Positions 47,701 through 58,851 of a stretch of 64,000 nucleotides of DNA are shown piece by piece; the stretch's first letter is position 1, and the number at the start of each line of letters is the position of its first letter. A program made the position numbers and the translations under genes. Source of the DNA: Plantago ovata. Lineage: Eukaryota; Streptophyta; Magnoliopsida; Lamiales; Plantaginaceae. The notes beneath the pieces were generated by a model, which saw only the letters and a program-made list of their open reading frames with translations, did no database searches and had not been told where the DNA came from. The stretch is from positions 53,772,738 to 53,836,737 of the forward strand of contig CM051455.1 in NCBI GenBank assembly GCA_028274465.1, given 5' to 3'.

Positions 47701-47957
47701 TCTGTTTCCAAATTTTCGATGTTTTTTCCTATCTTAATCACCTAAGGCACCAAGACAAACACTAGACTAAACTAATCACGACAAAAGGCACACAGGCCAC
47801 AACTACAAAAGCAATTAAAGAGTACAAGAGTCATAAGTCATAACATCATACAACCAAATCGAAATGAAAAGAGTTTCAACCAACAATAGTAAACAAGCCA
47901 AAATAACGATAATATAAAAATACTACCGATAAATGTGGCCTCTGTTGGTTGGTGTCT
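47701..47957. other. Athila 3' untranslated region
   Basis: AT-rich, no feature supported. Confidence 0.4.
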
Positions 47958-49271
47958 CTAGGAGAAGGGGGTGTTAGGAAAGGCACTCCCACTACCACCG
48001 GTCTGATCATAGAAAGGATACCCCGAAATTCGGCGAGCTAGGGCATCATGGCGGTTCATCATCTCCTCTTGGTGGGCTCTCCTACGCCTAGTGTCCTCTA
48101 CTCGAGCGGCTTCCCAACGCTGATCTACACGCCCTTGGTAATCATCCCAACACTGCTCCTCCATCACACGGAAGTCCTCCCACCTCTTGACTTCGCGCTC
48201 CTCAAATCCCCGGAATTGCTCGGTAAGCTGGGTCGACTGAGCCTCCAACATGGTGGTTTGGAAGTTCCCAAACTGATCGACCAAGATCCGGTTGAACTCC
48301 GAGAAGTCGGAGCTTCCTTGTCCGACCGTAGGTGGAGGTGGAGGAGGTGTCACATGGCGCTTAACTCTTGGTTGCATGGGTTCTCCTTGCTGAGTGCACC
48401 AAGTCCCGTACATCTCATTGTACGAATCAATGTTGATGGATTTCTTCGGCTTCTTGTCCAGTACGAGGTCGAGAACTCCGGCCTCCTTGCACATGCCCGT
48501 GATCAAGTTACCAAAGGCAAGCTTCCGGTTTGCATTACGGCGGCGCTTGAATTCCTCGAAGATGACGATGCCAGGAGTGAGAGGCAAATCATGCAAGAGA
48601 GCATAGACTAAGACTCCGTAATAGGACTGAACCTCGGAATCATGTGTGCTAGGAATCAGATTGGCTTGAACGAACTTCAACATCATCCTTGCCTCGAATG
48701 TGAGATCGTTGTGGCGCAAAATCCGGGGTGGTTCATCAGGCAATTCAAAATCTTCCACGGTAATGCCATTCAGTATCTCCATGGGGTAATGATCAGACTC
48801 CCGGTCGTAGACATAGAGCTCCGCGGGATCAAATCTCTCGTTGGATGCAGGCTGGCGGTTTGGATCCCGCGCCAGTGGCCTATCCAATCGCATAATGAAG
48901 CTAGTGATGCTCAAAGGAGTAAACTCGACCCCAACACCGCGGACGGGAACCTCACCGGTCCATTCATTGTAGTCCGTGAAGGCAATATAGAAGTCCTCCA
49001 CTACTGCTTGGTCCCAATTTGGCATGACCTCGCCATAGTAATTCCAGCCTCGCTCAGTAATGAGCTTGTTGAGCTCTCTGGCACCATCCAACTCGCTCTC
49101 ACCAGCCGTGAAGCGAATGCTCCTCTCAGAAATGTACGTGTGCTTGTGGGCATGGAAACTCGCTTCGAATTGCCTTGCCCTCCCCGATTGGCGATACTCG
49201 CCGGGTGTGGCCGTTTGTTGGGCACTCGAGGTCCCTTCTCCCCTTGATCTCTTGGTTCTTCTTGATGCCAT
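47958..49271 (-). CDS. Second ORF of the Athila derivative (putative plant transposon protein domain, 437 aa)
   Basis: Starts MASRRTKRSRGEGTSSAQQ at 49271; the Met 23 codons upstream is less likely because a basic Ser-rich leader typically follows the start. The central part (about 45-300) has RELNKLITERGWNYYGEVMP, VVEDFYIAFTDYNEW, VRGVGVEFTPLSITSFI, LTFEARMMLKFVQANLIPST and YYGVLVYALLHDLPLTPGIV, a pattern matching the Pfam 'putative plant transposon protein' family carried by Athila-type elements. The end is a charged, coiled-coil-like region (EEREVKRWEDFRVMEEQ). The start and stop are intact with no internal break, unlike the gag-protease of the same element. Its biochemical role is unknown. 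Confidence 0.8.
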   Translation of the reverse strand: MASRRTKRSRGEGTSSAQQTATPGEYRQSGRARQFEASFHAHKHTYISERSIRFTAGESELDGARELNKLITERGWNYYGEVMPNWDQAVVEDFYIAFTDYNEWTGEVPVRGVGVEFTPLSITSFIMRLDRPLARDPNRQPASNERFDPAELYVYDRESDHYPMEILNGITVEDFELPDEPPRILRHNDLTFEARMMLKFVQANLIPSTHDSEVQSYYGVLVYALLHDLPLTPGIVIFEEFKRRRNANRKLAFGNLITGMCKEAGVLDLVLDKKPKKSINIDSYNEMYGTWCTQQGEPMQPRVKRHVTPPPPPPTVGQGSSDFSEFNRILVDQFGNFQTTMLEAQSTQLTEQFRGFEEREVKRWEDFRVMEEQCWDDYQGRVDQRWEAARVEDTRRRRAHQEEMMNRHDALARRISGYPFYDQTGGSGSAFPNTPFS

Positions 49272-49934
49272 TGTACCTAGAATAATCTTATTAGATAACT
49301 TCAAGAGACAATGAGACTTAGACTTGACTCCAATACTCACTCAAGTAATCTCATGGTGAGTTTGAGGGCTTGCTAAAGTTCATATGAACAAATCGAGAAG
49401 CTTTAACACTTCGTTACGATAAATCCATACGAATCTAAACCAAGCAAACAAACTCTCCAATTGAATTACCCAACCAATCCAACACATTCTCATGCAATCA
49501 CAACATCACCATAATCATAACATAACTCAAATTCAAGACTAACAATCATTAAACAATTATATAGCAAAAATTCGAGCAATAGAGTTCATCATAAATCAAG
49601 AGGAGCAAAATTCGAATTTAGACATCACATCTAATAAGAAGCCTGCTCAACAATCAATATCAAACTCTAATTCACCAATGCATAACACAATTGAAGCTAA
49701 TTAAGATAAAATCTCAAATTCAAGAAAGTTAGGGTTCATGAGAGGTACCTTTGATTCCTTGTTATGGATGCTTCAAACGTGAAATTTGATCGGTTTAGAT
49801 GATAGAGGGGGTGATGGGCTTTGTAAAATGCACAAGATTGCAAGAAATGGTGGAGAATTGAGAGAGATTGAGATTTTTGGGGTGCTAAATCGGCAAAGGA
49901 GGAAGAAAAACGAAGTGGGGAGCTTTGATACACA
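49272..49934. other. Athila untranslated spacer
   Basis: AT-rich leader of the second ORF; no gene supported. Confidence 0.4.
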
Positions 49935-50115
49935 AGTGCTCCGCTTAGCTTTCTTAAGGAAAGCCAAGCGAAGCGCTTGGGTCGTCCCAAGCGAAGCGCT
50001 TGGCAAGCGGTCCGCTTGGGACCTGCCAAGCGCTCCGCTTGGATTTCCAGTAAGAATGAAATTCTTACTGGAAATCCAAGCGGACCGCTTGGGCTTGCCA
50101 AGCGGTTCGCTTGGG
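49935..50115. repeat. Palindrome cluster upstream of the second Athila ORF, with a 49-bp near-perfect inverted repeat
   Basis: 50035-50083 has two 23-bp arms with perfect complementarity around a 3-bp GAA spacer; each arm contains TTTCCAGTAAGAAT or its complement and ends CCGCTTGG. It is surrounded by CCAAGCGAAGCGCTTGG and CAAGCGGTCCGCTTGG palindromes. Confidence 0.92.
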
Positions 50116-50236
50116 ACCTGAAGCTCCCAAATCCATTTTTTTTCGACTTTTGCTAAATTTTCACCCCAAAAACCTTGTCTAATCAACGAAACAAAATTTT
50201 AAACGTGCTTCTAATCTATATGCAAGTACCTACAAC

Positions 50237-50254
50237 CTCGGGTTGCCTCCCGAG
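50237..50254 (-). other. Conserved post-pol hairpin
   Basis: On the - strand CTCGGGAGGCAACCCGAG, a 6-bp stem with a 6-base loop, preceded by GCGCTT. A like sequence follows the end of pol in many Athila-type elements. Here it comes only about 40 bp after protease, marking the right side of the pol deletion. Confidence 0.7.
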
Positions 50255-50296
50255 AAGCGCCTTCGTTTAAAAGTCGTTGGCTCGACTCTTCACAAC

Positions 50297-52602
50297 TCAT
50301 GCGGAATTGATTTCGCCTCGGGTACTAGACTTCCCCCTCCAATTGCCTCTCAAAGCATCAATTCCCTGCACATCTTGACGAACATAAAGTGGACCAAAAA
50401 ATCCTACAAGTTCGTTAGTATCAACATAAGCACATGAATCAACAATGGCTCGCAACATGTGTTGCTTGCCATTTACCTCAAAGTGACATGTTCGGCGATA
50501 CATGTCTATGACCATACACACTTTGTTGATGAAGGCTCTACCCAAGAGAACCACATCTTTGAGCTTAGCAGAAGATGTAGGCATAACGATGAAATTAGTC
50601 TTCACCTCTACACCGGCAACCCTCACCGCCAAGTTCTCAATCACACCCAACGGCTTTTTCATGGACCCATCCGCTAATTGCACCATGCATTTCATAGGTC
50701 TCAAGACAGACAAACCCGACTCTTCATACACGTTCAAGGGTATAACATTCACACCCGCTCCCGTGTCTAGAGTTGCCACTATTCTGTCCTTCTTCCCCAA
50801 GCCGATTTCAACATCGAAGCTCTCTTGGATGGGCACTTCCACCATATCCACCATCTCATCCTCAGATGATGAGTTTTATTTCACCTCTTCAACTATCGCA
50901 TCAGATTGTGCGACAACTTCCTCTTCCATAACCACCTTAGGAGTCTCAACCTCCTCACTCACCTTGCAAGTTTCAGTTATCTTGCAACTTGGCACCTCAA
51001 CTAGTGCATTGTCTCTCACAACCGTGATCTCCACGGGCAAATCAGTCACCACGGTTATGGCCATAGCCTTCTCCGTGTTCCCGGGGAACTTCCCTTGCTC
51101 TCTACTAGCCCCCCGATCTATCAACTCTTGCAACTTCTTATGGAGGTTGCTACTACTAGCCTCAAACTTCTCAAACCGCTGATTGTTAGTAGCTTCATTA
51201 CGATAGTAATGCTCCATAAACTTATTTGTCTTCAACACAAGATCGTTGAGAGAAGAGACAAGAGGTGAAGGAAGCACCCCTCCACCTTGTGGTCCCGAAC
51301 TAGCAACCTGAGGTGGAGGTGTAGGATTAGAAGGCGGTGCTCCTTCATACCAATTGTTCCCATAGCTGAGACGACTTCTATCTTGATTAGGCCCATAGGC
51401 ATTTTGATCCGGGTTATGAAGATAACCACGGTTGCCTTGATTCTGGTACCCACCTCGGGGCCCACGGTTTTGTGCCTCATATTGCCATATCCTTGCCCGT
51501 AGTTCACATCTCCAACTACTTGCTCTCCCTCAGCAGCATACACTTCTTGACGGACATCGTTCGTGATATATTGCTCTCTAGCAAATTCAGACCGGCATAA
51601 ATAGGCCGGGTGCTCATAGTTCTTGCACACACCACAAACTTCCGTAGAAGGAGAAGGAACGCTTTGCCTCAAAGCTTGCTTCACTTCATGGGCGAACCCA
51701 TCGAAGACATCTTGTTGTACCACTACCTTGGCCTCACCTCTTTGCTCCTTTTGGAGCACACGAGTCCTCACATTCCGGTTTAGGGAATTCCGGTACATCA
51801 TGTCCAGCTTCACTTGAGCTTGAGAAGGAAGCAACTCCCCCATACTACCTCCACAAATACTATCCACTTGAGATTGAATCTCGGGATGTAAACCATTGTA
51901 AAAGAATTGGAGAAGCTGACATTTATCATAGCCGTGATGTGGGCATCGATGATGCAACCCCATGAATCGATCATAGGCCTCGTGGAAAGGCTCATCATAC
52001 CTCTGCTCGAAGGAGCTAATTTGGCTCTTCATAGCCATTGTCTTGGAAGCGGGGTAGTAACGCTCCATGAACTTATCAAAGCAAAGATCCCATGTTGTCA
52101 AAGACCCGACCTCCAAAGTATTAAGCCAAGCCTTTGCACGATCACCTAGCCCCATAGAAAAGACCTTCTTACGGAGATCATCATCCGTAACACCAGCTCC
52201 TGGTCGCCCAAGATGGAGAACAAAATTCTCGAGCTCATTCAAGTACCCAATCACGTCCTCATTAGCCATCCCATAGAATTTGGGAAGTTGTTGGAACATG
52301 TGATTCTTGATCTCCAAGTTCCTGGTGGCATCATTGAGGACAATTGTTGGTCCTCTAGCCCCAACCGTAGGCTTAGTAAGTGTACGTATAGGCCGCTCCA
52401 CCATTTCACCTTCCAAGTAAACAGATTCAAGAATTGGCCCCAAAAGATAAGAAGAAGACTCTTCCCGAATACCAAAAGTGGAAGCTCTAGATGCTACTTC
52501 TTCAAACTCGAGATTCAAATTCCTCCTTCTCCTTTGAAACAAACGATCGATCTCGTCTACAAAAGGTTCAATAATAGGTCCACCCGTTCGGGTTCTAGGC
52601 AT
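50297..52602 (-). pseudogene. Athila gag-protease, frameshifted and with an internal stop
   Basis: Gag starts MPRTRTGGPIIEPFVDEIDR at 52602. The capsid region includes NHMFQQLPKFYGMANEDVIG, AKAWLNTLEVGSLTTWDLCF and FMERYYPASKT; the zinc knuckle is CGVCKNYEHPAYLC (CX2CX4HX4C). Near 51479 one base is missing: after GYGNM the sequence continues one frame over as RGPRGGYQNQGNRGY. A TAA at 50878-50876 then interrupts the frame after IVEEVK, and the same frame goes on as SEDEMVDMVEVPIQESF into protease with the active-site DTGAG (ATLDTGAGVNVIPL) and LGRAFINKV. The stop could be a readthrough site, but with the frameshift upstream decay is simpler. RT, RNase H and integrase are absent. Confidence 0.88.
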
Positions 52603-52724
52603 GCACTCACCTGAAACGAAGAGTAGTGAGTTTCCAAGTCAAAAAGAAACAAAAAACAGAAATAAGGCAAAGAAGAGATGTTGGCTGAAAAAACCAAAAC
52701 AAAAACACCAACCAAAGGAGTTAA

Positions 52725-52743
52725 GTCCCCGGCAGCGGCGTCA
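52725..52743 (-). other. Primer-binding site, Asp-tRNA type
   Basis: On the - strand TGACGCCGCTGCCGGGGAC, close to the TGGCGCCGTTGCCGGGGA class complementary to the tRNA-Asp 3' end used by Athila elements. It lies 4 bp inside the 5' LTR. Confidence 0.8.
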
Positions 52744-52746
52744 AAT

Positions 52747-53527
52747 TGATGATGTCGTTTTTCACCAATTAAATTTGTTTTAAAATCCAAAGAACACTTA
52801 TCACTACACAAACTAGAGTACAATGGCAAGTTTTCCCCGAGTGTCGTTCTCTCGGGACCTAACGTGGCTTTGTTTGTGGTTTTTGCTAGTTATTTCAGAC
52901 AACGAGTTCAAATGTTTGTAGAATTGCTTTCTTAGAACAAAGCAACGAGAAATCAGATTGTTGTAATCAAGTTTGGAAAACGGTTGGTGGTAGAAATCAA
53001 ATACACATGCATGGGTTACGAATATGCTCACAAGTTCAGTGCGTAAAACCTTCGATCAAGTCTGCTAAGCAACTCGTCTAGGTAACTTTCAAGACACACA
53101 TCATAAAAGACCACTATCAATACTTTAGAGGTGCTTGTCACTAACACCATTTATCTAGCATGCTGCAAATCTCTAACATACAATCCTATAGCTTTCATTG
53201 ACCAAGAGTTTGTCACTATACTCAATTCGAATATATTTTATAGGCAACTAAGAATCATATGAAGGAATTTGCAGCAAGATTGAATCACAATCTCATGTAA
53301 CCATAAACATAATCCATAACATGCATATTCTACATTCTACCACCAACACAAAGGATTTAGCTACTCATATTCATCAACATAGACATCAAATCATATGAAT
53401 TGTAAATAGAATACATCAAATCAAACTACTAGACAAGAGATAATGATACAATGTTACCACCAAGCTGTCACTAATCGGTGGGTATTGATGAAAACCTCTC
53501 CGTAGATGAAACAATGGATTAAATCCT
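52747..53527 (-). repeat. 5' LTR of the Athila derivative, truncated
   Basis: Matches 44883-45663 base for base with about ten mismatches and no gap, then similarity stops abruptly at 53527 (CCTTATTTTTTAG against CCTATGCCAAAAC). The missing part should be the U3 with the TATA box. No TG start is found at the break, so a deletion or later insertion removed it. Confidence 0.85.
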
Positions 53528-55799
53528 TATTTTTTAGCCGATGTATCATCATCATGGAGATTGGGGGATAGTTATATGTGCGTTTGTAATGCTACCTCGT
53601 TAAAAACCTTGCAAGGAAAACCCAATGGGATAAAAACCTAGACGAAGAGAAAAAGAGTGTAGCAACTTGTATGATGTGCTCAAACTCTCATTTTGCTTAT
53701 TATCTCCCCTTGTTAGCAAGATAAATTCTTTTGCATTCGAACCTCAAAAATCATATCTCATAATTCTCATGTTTCACTTATAGTGAATACATACATTATA
53801 CTTATCATATGTGAAGCCATGCATCAATAGATAAGTATTGAGGTTCAACAATATATCAAAATCTAACTAGTTCTTCAGGAACTTTTCTCATCAATTGATT
53901 CATGTTTGCCAACATGATATTTCTAGTCCATGAGGGACTGATGACTGATCGAGAGTACTCATCTCTTTAACTATCTCAAATTATAGAAATTTCATTGTCA
54001 GTTTCAGGACAATTCATGTGCACCACATATAACCTCCAGGGTTATATTCAAGTGGCAATCTTTGAGGGAATCATATGATAATATGTATGTATGCAATATG
54101 ATACCTAAAACAACTACAATAAGCAAGAATATGCATGTAAATGATGTAGCAATATGAATAAATGTTTAGTATCTAGATGCACATGAACTTTGACTCGATA
54201 ATGCAACGGTACCGTATGAAATTTTGAATTTCATCAATGAAATGGACATGAGTTCCATGAGCTCATTTTCCATAATCACTTTGTCGACAATAAATGGATT
54301 TTCATGTAAGACCCCTTTTACATGTTTAATAATCCCTATCCATTCAACTTCGCATATGCTTTTTAATTTCTCTATTCCATGTATACCGATATATTCAATC
54401 ATCAAATCTCTTTCATGATTCGTTTGATTCATTACTGATCATGGATATCTGAATATATATTATGTAGGTACCATATATCCATGTCTATAAGCCATCTGTT
54501 ATTATTTCAGATATCTCAATATATATGGGCATCACTTGTATATGCCTATTTTACTCTATAGAGAGTACCAACTGCATTTTTTGCCATTATTTTGTAATGA
54601 TGGAACCACATGATTTAAATGTTGCACTTCAGGTGCATGAATCACAATAGGCAAGATATTCAATACTCAACTCATGTCATATCTATAAATGATATGTAGT
54701 TGTGTATGCCACAAATAGGGTCATAGTTTTCCACATTCAAATTATAGAATTTCATGTTTGAAATATTGAAATAGCAACATGAAGCTAAAAATTGCATTTC
54801 GTATTTTAGTTCAAGTTTGAACTCTCAGATATATGGGGATCAATCCACTCTATGAATTTTTTTTTGTCAACCTTATCATGTACTTCCTCCCCTAAGTTGG
54901 GAAAAACCAATTCATAGAATTAGCATTATTGGGGGCACATGGTATAAATGATCATGCACATCTTAGATACTTATATGCTCATACTTTTGCTTAAATAGGC
55001 TTCATGTATGAGTTCCTTCTTTCAAGAGAGAAATATACAATCATGGGAGTGTATAACCCTAGCAGTTGGTTTTCTGTGTGCTGAAAATTAAATTTGCCCC
55101 AATAGGAGATCACTAATTTGAGCAATAAACTCAGTTGCAGTATATCAATTATTTGGTGGACTTCTAGCCACATAACTTTAAAGGTGCAACATGGCTCAAT
55201 ATTCAAAACATGCTTAATCTCAATGTAATATATTGCCATAAATATAAGTAACTACGACATGAGAAAGCTTTCAGCACGTAACTATTTTTCATATAAGGGA
55301 AACTTCAGGTTCCCTATAAAAAGGTAATTTCATGCATAGATGGCCATACGTGTCATATTATATGAACTTTGTTATTTGTTCACATACCAACTTCTTGTTG
55401 GTTAAATATAACAAACGTTAATAATTGAATCAGGCCAGAATGATGTGAACAATGATAATCATTGTCAACTTTATATTGGCAAGACTAGTAATCTCGAACT
55501 TCATGATGAAGTGAGTCTAATGTTTGCTCTTGTTAACATTAGCACAAATTTCTTTGAAATAATTTCTTGTGCTCTTCACGGTGCTGCTTACTTCCATGTA
55601 ATTATAATTTGCACATTTCTTGGATAGAATGTTGGTTCTCAAATGCATGAGGTAACATGGTCCAAGTAACAATGTTAACAACATCATCTGTTACCCTGTA
55701 CACGTGATCATTTGTTACAATGTGCATGATCAAAGATATTTATTGGTAACATAATTAAGGACCAACATATGTATAATGTTCAAGTGCTCACACTCATTA

Positions 55800-55995
55800 A
55801 CGGGAATGGGGATAGTTTCACACATTCACTTTTAGGAATGGGAATAGTTTCACATTTCCTTCAGGAAATGGATACATACATGATATAGTTTAAAATATTC
55901 ACATTCACTTGAGGGAATAAACATAGCTTAAAATATTCACATTCCATGAAGGAATGGATATAGCTCAAAATATTCACGTTCCATGAGGCAATGGA
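55800..55995. repeat. Degenerate tandem repeat of about 45 bp
   Basis: Four or five units containing TTAAAATATTCACATTC followed by ATGAAGGAATGGATATAGC or a variant. Confidence 0.7.
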
Positions 55996-56740
55996 GATAA
56001 CTTTAGCTTTATCTCATTGAGTGCGATGCAATCAAGTATATTATTTGCCCTCTTGATAATAAGATACTTAACTTCCAGAGGTTTACAAGTATTGTCATGA
56101 AGCACCAAACAATATGTTCTCACATCTCATATCGATAACAACTTCAGGTTCACGAGATTTATCCATGCTTTGCATGATATCATAGCTCATGCTTTTATAA
56201 TATATTAGTTTGGAGATGTGATAGTCATGGCTACTGGCATGAACTCTAAGTGGCAATTCAGATACATTGATTTTGAAAAACAAAAATTTGTTGATGTACA
56301 TGAGGTACATATTAGCCGACTAATCAATCATGGTTGGTGTTCTAGGCCCTTAAATGTCAATGATCACAAGCCACAACCATACATAAGATATTGTAATCAA
56401 ATCAACTTGGCATAAGATGGGCTAATTAGCTCATAGATACAAATCTTTTGTGATGTACATATGCATAGCAACTTCAGGTGCTATATTTACTTGATGTCTC
56501 AATTGAAGAAATGGAGAAAATTTATAAAGTATGATCTATTGTATATCTTGCAAATCTCTTTGTGGTTTAGGTATCCAATCACTTCAAGGATTGGAGAAAC
56601 ATGATTTGTATCCATGTGATATCTTTGATTGAAACCATAAACAGGCCAGTGATACAAGCTCTATAATCTCCAACCACTTAATGTGGAACTATATACTCAT
56701 GATTTAGTTATTTCACATATCCATGATAGTTAATCTCACA

Positions 56741-57589
56741 TTAGTACCCTGATAGACGCTCTAATATCATATTTGTTCCCATTAGATCAACAATTACATC
56801 CTAGTACCTGAAAATAGATTTTTGGGTTGACTTTGTTGTAATTACACAATTGCCATTGGGTGATCCAAACAAGGCTTTAACTTTCTTTTTCTTTTTCTTT
56901 GTTTCTTAAATTACATCATTTCTAAAAATTTATTACCCTATAACTTAATATTAAAAATGAAATATCACAAAAAGTAAAATATATATTAAAAAATAAAAAT
57001 AAAAAAAATTAAAGAAGATCAGAGCTCCGGTGACCGGAGCTATCGGAAGTTCACATCTTCGATTTGGGGCGTGAAGCTCCAGATCGGAGCTTCACAGCCC
57101 CAATCGGAGTTGTGAAGCTCCAAATCGGAGCTTCACATCCCCAAATCGGGGCTGTGAAGCTCCGATCGAGCTTTCACTGTTACAGTGAAGCTCGGTCGGA
57201 GAGCTTCACTGTCTCCATGAGTGAAGCTCGATCGGAGCTTCACTGTCGGAGCTCCGATACTGGACATAATTCCGGTACCGGAAAATTGAAGAAGAAGAAG
57301 ATGAAAAAAGAAAAGAAAAAAAGAAAAAGGAAGAAAATAGAAAAGAATAAGGGTGAGAATAAAAATAAAAAGGAAGAAAAAAAGAAAAGAAAAATTATGA
57401 AAAATTCTTATTCAATCTATGAAAAATTATGAAAAAGAAAAATTAAGAAAATCATGTTTTTTCACTGAGGTTGTTTGGATCAGCCAAAATTCAATAATTG
57501 AAAAGTGAAAAAGTCAATTTGGGTACCAAAATGTAATTGTTAGTCTAGTGGGAACAAATATGATATTAGAGTATCTTGCAGGGTACTAA
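56741..57589. mobile_element. MITE with long terminal inverted repeats and a palindromic centre
   Basis: Ends are TTAGTACCCTG and CAGGGTACTAA. The complementary arms extend about 145 bp (TCTAATATCATATTTGTTCC and its complement, then GGGTGATCCAAACAAG against TTGTTTGGATCAGCC). The centre holds the cluster at 57018-57270 and an A-rich tract. No coding capacity. It sits in the decayed Copia element. Confidence 0.85.
57018..57270. repeat. GTGAAGCTCCGATCGGAGCTTCAC-type palindromes
   Basis: About ten alternating copies of GTGAAGCTC and GATCGGAGCTTCAC or variants (AATCGGAGCTTCACA, CGATCGAGCTTTCACTG) on both strands. It is GC-rich in an AT-rich background and could fold into many alternative stems. 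Confidence 0.9.
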
Positions 57590-57675
57590 AAAGATATGGA
57601 CCCTATCCATGAAAAAGAAAGTGTAATAAAAAAGAAAGTGTAATAATGTTGTTCGTTACAATTGCTCAGAAACAG

Positions 57676-57717
<42 letters not shown>
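57676..57717. repeat. Poly(A) run of about 42
   Basis: Uninterrupted A homopolymer 87 bp after the MITE. Its length may be unreliable because of sequencing slippage. Confidence 0.95.
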
Positions 57718-57719
<2 letters not shown>

Positions 57720-58550
57720 AGTTAAATGTGATAGTAGAGGAATCTGAAAATGATATGTGATAAAATGATTCAACGTTAGTATCAATATAAAGTCATAGAG
57801 ATTGTTGTTTGGATATATAACTCGACTAACGAAATCAAAACTGAAATTTAAACATTGAATAATTTTTCATAAGGTAATTAAACTATAAAACTTTCTTTCC
57901 TTGATCAAGATTAATTTAAAGAGGAAAGAGAATGAGTGCACCATATGGTTTTTCAATCTTTCAGATAAGTCGGTTAATAATTTTTACCAATGACATTTTG
58001 TAAAGGACGATCAAGATGTAAATAAACATGGTTTCGTACCCTTACCTCGTGGATCATGGACCGACCGAAAACCCACCTCAATAGAGATGATCGGACATAT
58101 CATATCACTGGTAGACTACATCTCTACTGTCATCCGTAGAAAAATCTCGATCTATAAATCTTTGTTGTGTTGCCCGAGTGCTAATCCACCATTAGAAGAA
58201 GGCCAACTGACTTGGGGCATAGTCATCAACGAGAGAGTCCATGCTGCAGGCTGGATTGATGATCGTCAATTGATGGAGATTCATGATTGATCAATTGTCC
58301 TATAGTCCGAGAATATCGATGGGTAGACAATCGATCGGGCTTGTCATGGTAGTGGGATTAATTTGCACACGGTAGTAATTGATGGATCATAGGAATTGGA
58401 CCATATTTCATATTATATTTGTGTTGTGTCGGTTGATCAATCTCATGGTTGCCTCCCTTTCTTTTCCACACACGGACGGACGTGTTTGTGGATGATGGTC
58501 AGGTGTGAAGGAAGGAAAAACTCAGTAGAGTTAAAGTCGTGTTGATAACG

Positions 58551-58851
58551 TGTTGTAAGATAAAATACTTGCAAGAATAAAAGATTAGAAGAGAGGGGAG
58601 AATGTCATTGTATTATCATGTCTATCTCAAGGTACAAGTTGAAACCTTATTTATAGGGATCTCTCCATAACTAAGTGAGTTTGTAACTCTCACTTTACAT
58701 AATGATAACAATAAGTAAAGTACAAAAATGGATTATAAGAAGATATCTGATGGAGTATAAGAAGATATCTATGGTTCTTCTGTGCCCATGTGTTGAGCCG
58801 TAATATAATTAGCATGAGTCATGCTGTCGTGATTCTAAATCATATCTAACA
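58551..58851 (-). repeat. Copia 5' LTR (301 bp)
   Basis: On the - strand begins TGTTAGATATGATTTAGAAT and ends TATCTTACAACA, giving TGTT/AACA ends. The PBS-like CGTTATCAACACG follows. Only one copy is complete; part of it recurs at 59412 onward. Confidence 0.65.

Larger units (their letters stand above)
44883..53527 (-). mobile_element. Non-autonomous Athila-lineage Ty3/gypsy element lacking RT, RNase H and integrase
   Basis: Read on the - strand: partial 5' LTR (53527-52747), PBS (52743-52725), gag-protease (52602-50297), a conserved post-pol hairpin (50254-50237), a second ORF (49271-47958), polypurine-like tracts (47352-46645) and the 3' LTR (down to 44883). The gag type, the Asp-tRNA-like PBS and the downstream ORF with a putative plant transposon protein domain point to Athila. 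About 3 kb of pol that should lie between protease and the hairpin are missing. The two LTR copies differ at about ten of 781 shared positions by my count, so the insertion is fairly recent. Confidence 0.82.
53528..58851 (-). mobile_element. Decayed Ty1/copia element
   Basis: The right end is an LTR (58551-58851) followed on the - strand by CGTTATCAACACG, the start of many Copia PBS regions. The left end (about 53590-53680) reads on the - strand TGCTACACTCTTTTTCTC and CCTTGCAAGGTTTTTAACGAG, a motif found near the 3' end of many plant Copia elements just before the 3' LTR. The ORF is destroyed; only short frames remain. The 3' LTR is missing at the junction with the Athila LTR. A MITE (56741-57589) lies inside. 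Confidence 0.6.

Noticed and set aside
48048-49314. Several long + frames opposite the second Athila ORF
   Set aside because: They are mirror frames of a clear - strand ORF and have no domain of their own.
50876-50878. The TAA between Athila gag and protease as a programmed readthrough stop
   Set aside because: Possible, but gag already has a frameshift upstream, so simple decay explains it. Kept as a note in the gag entry only.
57064-57432. 122-codon + frame in the MITE
   Set aside because: Made of palindromic repeats and a Lys-rich A tract; no start context or domain.
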